Part shown: in pieces, positions 60,049-64,000 of the stretch
Layout: each line of letters begins with the position of its first letter
Position numbering within the stretch: position 1 is the stretch's first letter
Assembly: GCA_016858145.1 (NCBI GenBank)
Contig: JAEHOE010000156.1
Coordinates: forward strand, 124,001-188,000
Direction of reading: 5' to 3'
DNA from: Edaphochlamys debaryana
Taxonomy: Eukaryota > Chlorophyta > Chlorophyceae > Chlamydomonadales
Length of the DNA: 64,000 nucleotides
The notes under the pieces: model-generated
What the model was told of the DNA's origin: nothing
The model's database searches: none
The model's input: only the letters and a program-made list of their open reading frames with translations
Translations under genes and position numbers: made by a program

Positions 60049-63000
60049 AGGACCCGGCCGTCACGGGGTTGCACTTTCGGTTGAGGAGAGGGGTACGGGA
60101 TGCATGACGTACGGCGCAGCAGCCTGGACTGTCTAGACGTGCGTGGACAATCGGCCTCGGGACAAGCCCATCCCGCCGCTGACCCTCTGAACCGCACCTT
60201 CAGGATGTCGGCGGCCGGCGGGTGGCCATTCGTCTCCCCGGTAGCCTCGTCCGAGTCCTTCTTCGCCGGCTCCTTGTATTCCGCTCCCAAGTTGGCCGCC
60301 GTTGCGTAGAGAATGACCATAGCGGTCCCGGCAAACGCCAAGATGCCGAGCCCAATGGTTCGCGCCAGGCCAGGGCAGGGGGTGCACTGCAAGGAGGGGC
60401 GGGAATAAACACATGCATGGCTCGATGATGAGCGAGATGCTAGCGTGCATTCTGAGGGCTTCGTGAGGGCTTAGAAAGTAATCTTGAGGTATTATGTGCT
60501 AAGCTGCCAGTTCCAAAATTACCTGGAAGTCCGTGTCGAGGTATAGGCCGGGCTGGCAGGTGGCGCACAGGTTTCCAGCGTAGCCGTCCGCGCACAGGAG
60601 CTCCAGGTACGACACGTTACCGGGTCCGCCGGGGTCATTGAGGGTAGCATTGTTGTCAGTGGCTTGCAGCAATCGACGGCTGCGGCCGCTTTCCAGGGCC
60701 AGGGCCGAGAGGGCTGCGCTGTGGGCCGCAGCCAGGGCCCATGTCCGTTGATCCTCGGCGCCAAGACCGGTAAGCTTGAGCGACAGCCCGCTGTTATTGG
60801 CTCGCTGCAGCCAGGCGCTGAGCAGAGCCCGGCGCGTGGCTGTACAGGCAAGTTTGTTTGGGCAGACGTGCATGAGCGGGCTCCGGGGGTCCGAGTGCCA
60901 GTACCCCGGGCGGGGCACCATCGTACTACCACCGGGGCACGCGGCGTTGTCTGGACAGCCCATGCAAGTCCGTGTGGCCTCCAGGGACAGCTGCTTCCGG
61001 CACTCGGCACTTTCAGAAGCTGTCAGGTTGCTGAGGGCAGGATCTGATGGCTTGAGTCTTGGGTCGGGGTAAAACCCAACCGCGCGCTCGGGGCATGCGG
61101 CGCAGCTCGAGTTGAGGGCCACGCCGTCGGTCCACGCTGGGCTGGAGGGAGCCTCAGGGAACACCGCCTGCTCGCCGACGGAGCAGCCCCCCAGCGCAAG
61201 ATCCACAGTGGAGGGCTGGAGAAGCCTGGAGCCCTGAGCGCCGGAACCCTGAGCGCTGAGCAGTAGGGTGTAGGGCCCGGGCCATCCAGAGATGCGGCCA
61301 CTGAGCCGTGCAGTACCGTCCTCGGGGCTGACAGGCAGGCTCCACGGGGCCAGGCCATAGCCCTGGACCGACAGCGCTCCGCGACTGGAATCAGACAATG
61401 CTGGGGGGCCGGAAGCGATGGTCACAACGATGAAGAATGCTCCAGACGTGCTTGGGGCTGCATAAAGGCACGGCGGCAAGTGAAAGTCAAGGACACGAAG
61501 AGGACACGGGGAGGCAGGATTTGCTAATTATCCTTGCCAGCTCGAGAGTGTAACCCGCAACCCACCTGAAGACACAGGCTGCCCTTGGATGTCTGTCAGG
61601 CGGATCAAGAGATCGACGAGAGCGGCAACCTTGGTTGGGCCTTGGACCAGTCCCATTACGCTACCGGGCGGCAGCTCCAGGAGCCCAGCCCATGTCTCAG
61701 CAGGCGGCTGGTCACGTGAACCAGGCTCACTGCCTGGGGTGCTCCGGGGCAAAGCATACAAGGATGCACGCTTGGCGTCAGAAAACCAGAGGGCGCGTGA
61801 CTCTTGGCTGGGGAGGTTGAAACCAATGACAGACTTGTCAGCCCAGACTGCCAGTGGTGGTGGTAGGCTGCTGGCGGCATTGCTGGGATAGGGAGGAGTA
61901 GGAGGAGAGGTGTCGAGGAGAGTAGTCGCAGGGAGCGGCGGGCTGCTGGCCACATCACCAAGCGGGGCCGTCGATTTGGTTGCAATCGCCGCAACTGTAC
62001 CCAGCACACTCGGAGATAGAAGAAGCAGGGAGCATTGGCTGGGTAGCTGTGACACGATGGATGCGAGGCTACTGTAAAGCTGGAGGAGTGCAGTTGTCAG
62101 TTGCCCAGTAGCGTTCTGGTTGGTTAGCACCGGCGGAGCACATAACGCTGACACCACGCTCGCCAGACTTGCAAGGCTCGTGTTTAGCGGCTCTCCGCCA
62201 GCAGGAGGAATACCGGTGCAGGTCTGTAAGGATGCAATGTCGCCACCGAGCCATGCGTTGTTCGCGGATGTTCGGGAGTCGGCGGTCACTGCAATGACTT
62301 GGCCAGGGACGTTCTCTGAAAACAGGGCCCCGCCGTAGCCTTTAGGAGGGTCAGACGCTGACGCGCCTGGCACCAAGGCGGCGATGTTACCCGCAAAGGT
62401 GCTGCTGCAGATGACGCAGAGCTTGGGCTCCGACGCATTGTTTGCGACAGCTTGAGGTTCGGCGCTGGAGGGCAGAGGACCCAAGTGCAGCCCGCCTCCA
62501 CGGCCGGCCACATTGCCCCGAAGCTGTACATCCGACAACAGCACTTGCTGGCTGCCTGACGCGCTGACACCGCCGCCGTCACCAAACGATCTGCTGTTTG
62601 CCACAGCCGTTCCGCCGCTGAGCACCAGCTGAGCACAGCCTGCAGCTGCCACTGAGCCTCCCCGCAGCTGAGCCGAGTTGCCAAGGAATGTGGAATTGCT
62701 GACGAGCAACGTAGATGCCATGCCGCAATACACGCCGCCGCCGGACTCAGTAGCGCTGTTGCCAGGGCCGACCTGAGTTGACGCTGCCTCCAAGGTCGCC
62801 CCGCCCAACACGGCGATTGCTCCACCGAAGCTACCCGTGTTATTCGCCAGCACTCCTCCAGTCAAGGCGAGGCGGCAGTTAAGGCCCTGGAGAGTTAAAG
62901 CCCCCCCGCTGCTAGAGGCCTGATTGCCGGTCAGTGTGCTGCTTGTGTCCAGCCGCCAAACCATGGGAATAGCAGGGCAATTGCTCACAAATATGGCACC

Positions 63001-64000
63001 TCCAGAACGTTCAGCTGTGTTGTCGGCTGCTGTGCTGTCCGCTCCCAGCTGCATAGCCGCAACCAGGGGGCTCCAGATTGCACCCCCGTCCTCAAGCAGA
63101 GCAGAGTTGCCTGACAAGCTGCTGCCTGAAAACATGCTGAGCTGCTGAACCGCCTGTGTGGCATAGACGGCGCCGCCGCTGAGCAGAGCGGTGTTTGCCG
63201 CGACGCTACTGTTGCCCTCGATCAGCATCACCAGAACTGAAGCAGCGGAAATGGCACCTCCATTTCGTCCGGCCCGGTTCTGTGACAGGGTGCTGTTGCC
63301 GTACAGCCGCAGAGAGATCTCTTGTGAGGAGACGGCGCCTCCAGAGCCTGACGCCTCGTTACGGCTGACCAAACTGCCCGCAGATGCGGTGATGTTGACA
63401 AGGCCCAGGGGGGCTGCGAGTGCTCCGCCGTCAAGGGCTGCGGTGTTGCCGGCAATGGCCGTGCCCTGGCCCTCCAGCTGCACTTGCACCGAGCCCTGCT
63501 CAGCCAGGACCGCGCCGCCCTTTCCTTGAGGGGCGTGGTTAGAGCTGATGCTGCCTCCGCTGCTCAGGTTGATCTGGACACTGCCCTGCACGCTGTGTAG
63601 CCCTCCACCGCCAAGGATGGCGGAATTGCCAATTGCGCCGCTGTTCCCCGCCACAACGAGTATGACGGTGGATGCCTGGACGCTAGCCGCGCCTCCGTGA
63701 GTGTTGGCGGTGTTGTTGGTGAGTATGCTGCCGTTGAGCAGTGTCAGGCTGACGACTCCACGGTCCGACGTGATCCATAGCGCCCCGCCAAATGTTGTCG
63801 CAGCGTTACTGCTTATGCTGCTTCCACCGCTGAGCACCAATCGAAGTTCGGTAGAGTCAGAGAAAAGCAAACCACCGCCCCCGTTGAGTGCAGCATTCCT
63901 GGTGAGCTGGGAGCCTGAACTAGCGGTGAGATCAACGGCTTCGCTGCTTCCAAAGTAGAAAGCACCCCCGGAGGTCTGAGCCCTGTTGGCAGACACCTCG
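51266..64000 (-). CDS. Inverted paralogue of the giant surface protein (N-terminal part beyond the window)
   Basis: Nine exons match exons 25-33 of the first copy: 61566-64000 (partial beta-helix), 60523-61457, 60198-60386, 53552-53679, 53007-53391, 52683-52894, 52396-52590, 52028-52286 and 51266-51913. About 1795 codons are visible with no stop or frameshift. Exon lengths equal those of the first copy except for differences that are multiples of three (935 vs 995, 385 vs 409, 648 vs 930), so both genes look coding-competent. The beta-helix and first membrane exon are almost identical between copies (exon 60198-60386 differs at 2 of 63 residues), while the cytoplasmic tail shares only its first part and short motifs such as PNSIARAESQRFFSACLWRR. 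About eight membrane segments are predicted. The intron between 53680 and 60197 holds a 6.3-kb retroelement. Whether the ectodomain modules are also conserved lies outside the window. Confidence 0.85.
53761..54240 (-). pseudogene. Inverted 5' segment of the retroelement: RT finger and motif A region
   Basis: Read on the minus strand this encodes NKSPGPDGIPNELLKALPDP, VLLHKKGDPTLIQNKRPIAL, FSDAQEGFIKLRNTERQIQN and YVDFSSAFNTIDHTRLL. These are RT motifs 0 to A, including the first catalytic Asp in VDFSSAF. The frame stops at 53751, just inside host DNA. The next RT residues appear on the opposite strand from 54241, with only a few residues missing between them. Confidence 0.9.
54241..56907 (+). 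pseudogene. Retroelement RT palm/thumb region and spacer
   Basis: The frame begins at the inversion junction (LLDFVHAIRNLYAEA), so it has no genuine start. RT motif B (GTIQGDTLSPLLFILFLELL) and the catalytic motif C box (SSLAYADDLAIL) are intact, followed by the thumb (YLGVWVTPTLCW). After ~residue 400 there is a Pro/Ala/Arg-rich spacer with basic patches (RIGRPRRNARQRQKEFI). It ends at TAG-TAA; a better match to the following protein, including a chromodomain-like LVRWKDS, lies in another frame, so a frameshift near 56868 is inferred. Confidence 0.85.
57064..58755 (+). pseudogene. Retroelement RNase H region
   Basis: Residues near the end contain IYTDGSA, ITRAELSAIAFAL and VWTDSVASLYL, the first three acidic positions of RNase H. 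The last conserved block, GNEAAD, continues in a different frame just downstream, so a frameshift lies near 58710. The N-terminal part reads continuously from about 57110 (LTRTAGPAPKRTKRARDEHL) but the start at 57064 is not the natural one. Confidence 0.8.
58742..59878 (+). pseudogene. Retroelement C-terminal region: end of RNase H, zinc motif and probable restriction-like endonuclease
   Basis: It opens with GNEAADKGATDVAKG (end of RNase H), then a CPLCKAL..GGHMLGGC zinc-knuckle-like motif, then HRPDLLLIPG and TIHIVEVGYCSDLNHPDKAA with a later LGFGGTI. The RPD-x(n)-E-V order fits the PD-(D/E)XK restriction-like endonucleases found C-terminal to RT in R2-like and Dualen elements. That assignment is from motif pattern only. 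About 167 bp of 3' UTR follow to the ATT tail. Confidence 0.65.
60016..60046 (+). repeat. ATT trinucleotide tail of the retroelement
   Basis: About ten TAT/ATT units follow GTTGCGTAGC directly and run up to the target-site duplication. The same tail follows the same sequence in the truncated copy at 50331. The repeat is therefore the element's 3' end and not a chance microsatellite. Confidence 0.9.

Overview
The window looks like nuclear DNA of a volvocine green alga (Chlamydomonas and relatives). The evidence is very GC-rich coding sequence, many short GT-AG introns, TGTAA poly(A) signals, ciliary (axonemal) genes, a chloroplast-style transit peptide on an alpha-glucan enzyme, and low-complexity Gly/Ala/Pro-rich protein regions. 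Gene models were built by eye from splice sites. The models that lie wholly inside the window close in frame with an exact multiple of three; the two edge-truncated models keep consistent splice phases across every visible exon. The species cannot be named from sequence alone.

Layout. (1) 1-7.3 kb: two divergent ciliary-type genes share a 0.58-kb promoter region. One is a WD40-repeat protein like CFAP43/44/57 (minus strand, cut by the left edge); the other is a TPR protein like TTC29, the likely counterpart of the Chlamydomonas inner-arm dynein subunit p44 (plus strand). (2) 8.35-12.2 kb, minus: a 12-exon U-box plus ankyrin-repeat protein, probably a ubiquitin ligase, in which single exons encode single ankyrin repeats. 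(3) 12.2-15.9 kb: no host gene seen; it holds a broken transposon-type reading frame. (4) 15.86-34.86 kb, plus: a giant 33-exon gene for a predicted 4103-residue membrane protein. It has a signal peptide, SUEL-type lectin, three P-domains, an FN2-like module, three ShKT modules, a duplicated unknown module, a discoidin-like module, a long beta-helix of about 33 GGA turns, a Cys-rich stalk and about eight membrane segments. (5) 36.7-44.4 kb, minus: a 26-exon GH13 alpha-glucan branching-enzyme-like gene with micro-exons of 11, 20 and 27 nt. (6) 45.5-49.3 kb, plus: a Nudix hydrolase with a long disordered RGG-rich extension and a C-terminal membrane anchor. (7) 51.3 kb to the right edge, minus: a paralogue of the giant gene, inverted relative to the first copy and truncated at its N-terminal side by the window edge.

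The paralogue carries a 6.3-kb non-LTR retrotransposon (RT, RNase H and a probable restriction-like endonuclease) in one intron, antisense to the gene. It is bounded by a 10-bp target-site duplication, ends in an ATT repeat, and its 5' part is inverted, which is the signature of twin priming. A 122-bp 3' fragment of the same family, with its own 14-bp target-site duplication, sits about 3.4 kb away.

The most unusual biology is the modular giant gene and its inverted partner. The ectodomain is built from exons flanked by phase-1 introns, as in animal exon-shuffled proteins. The two genes are nearly identical in the beta-helix and first membrane exons but very different in their cytoplasmic tails.
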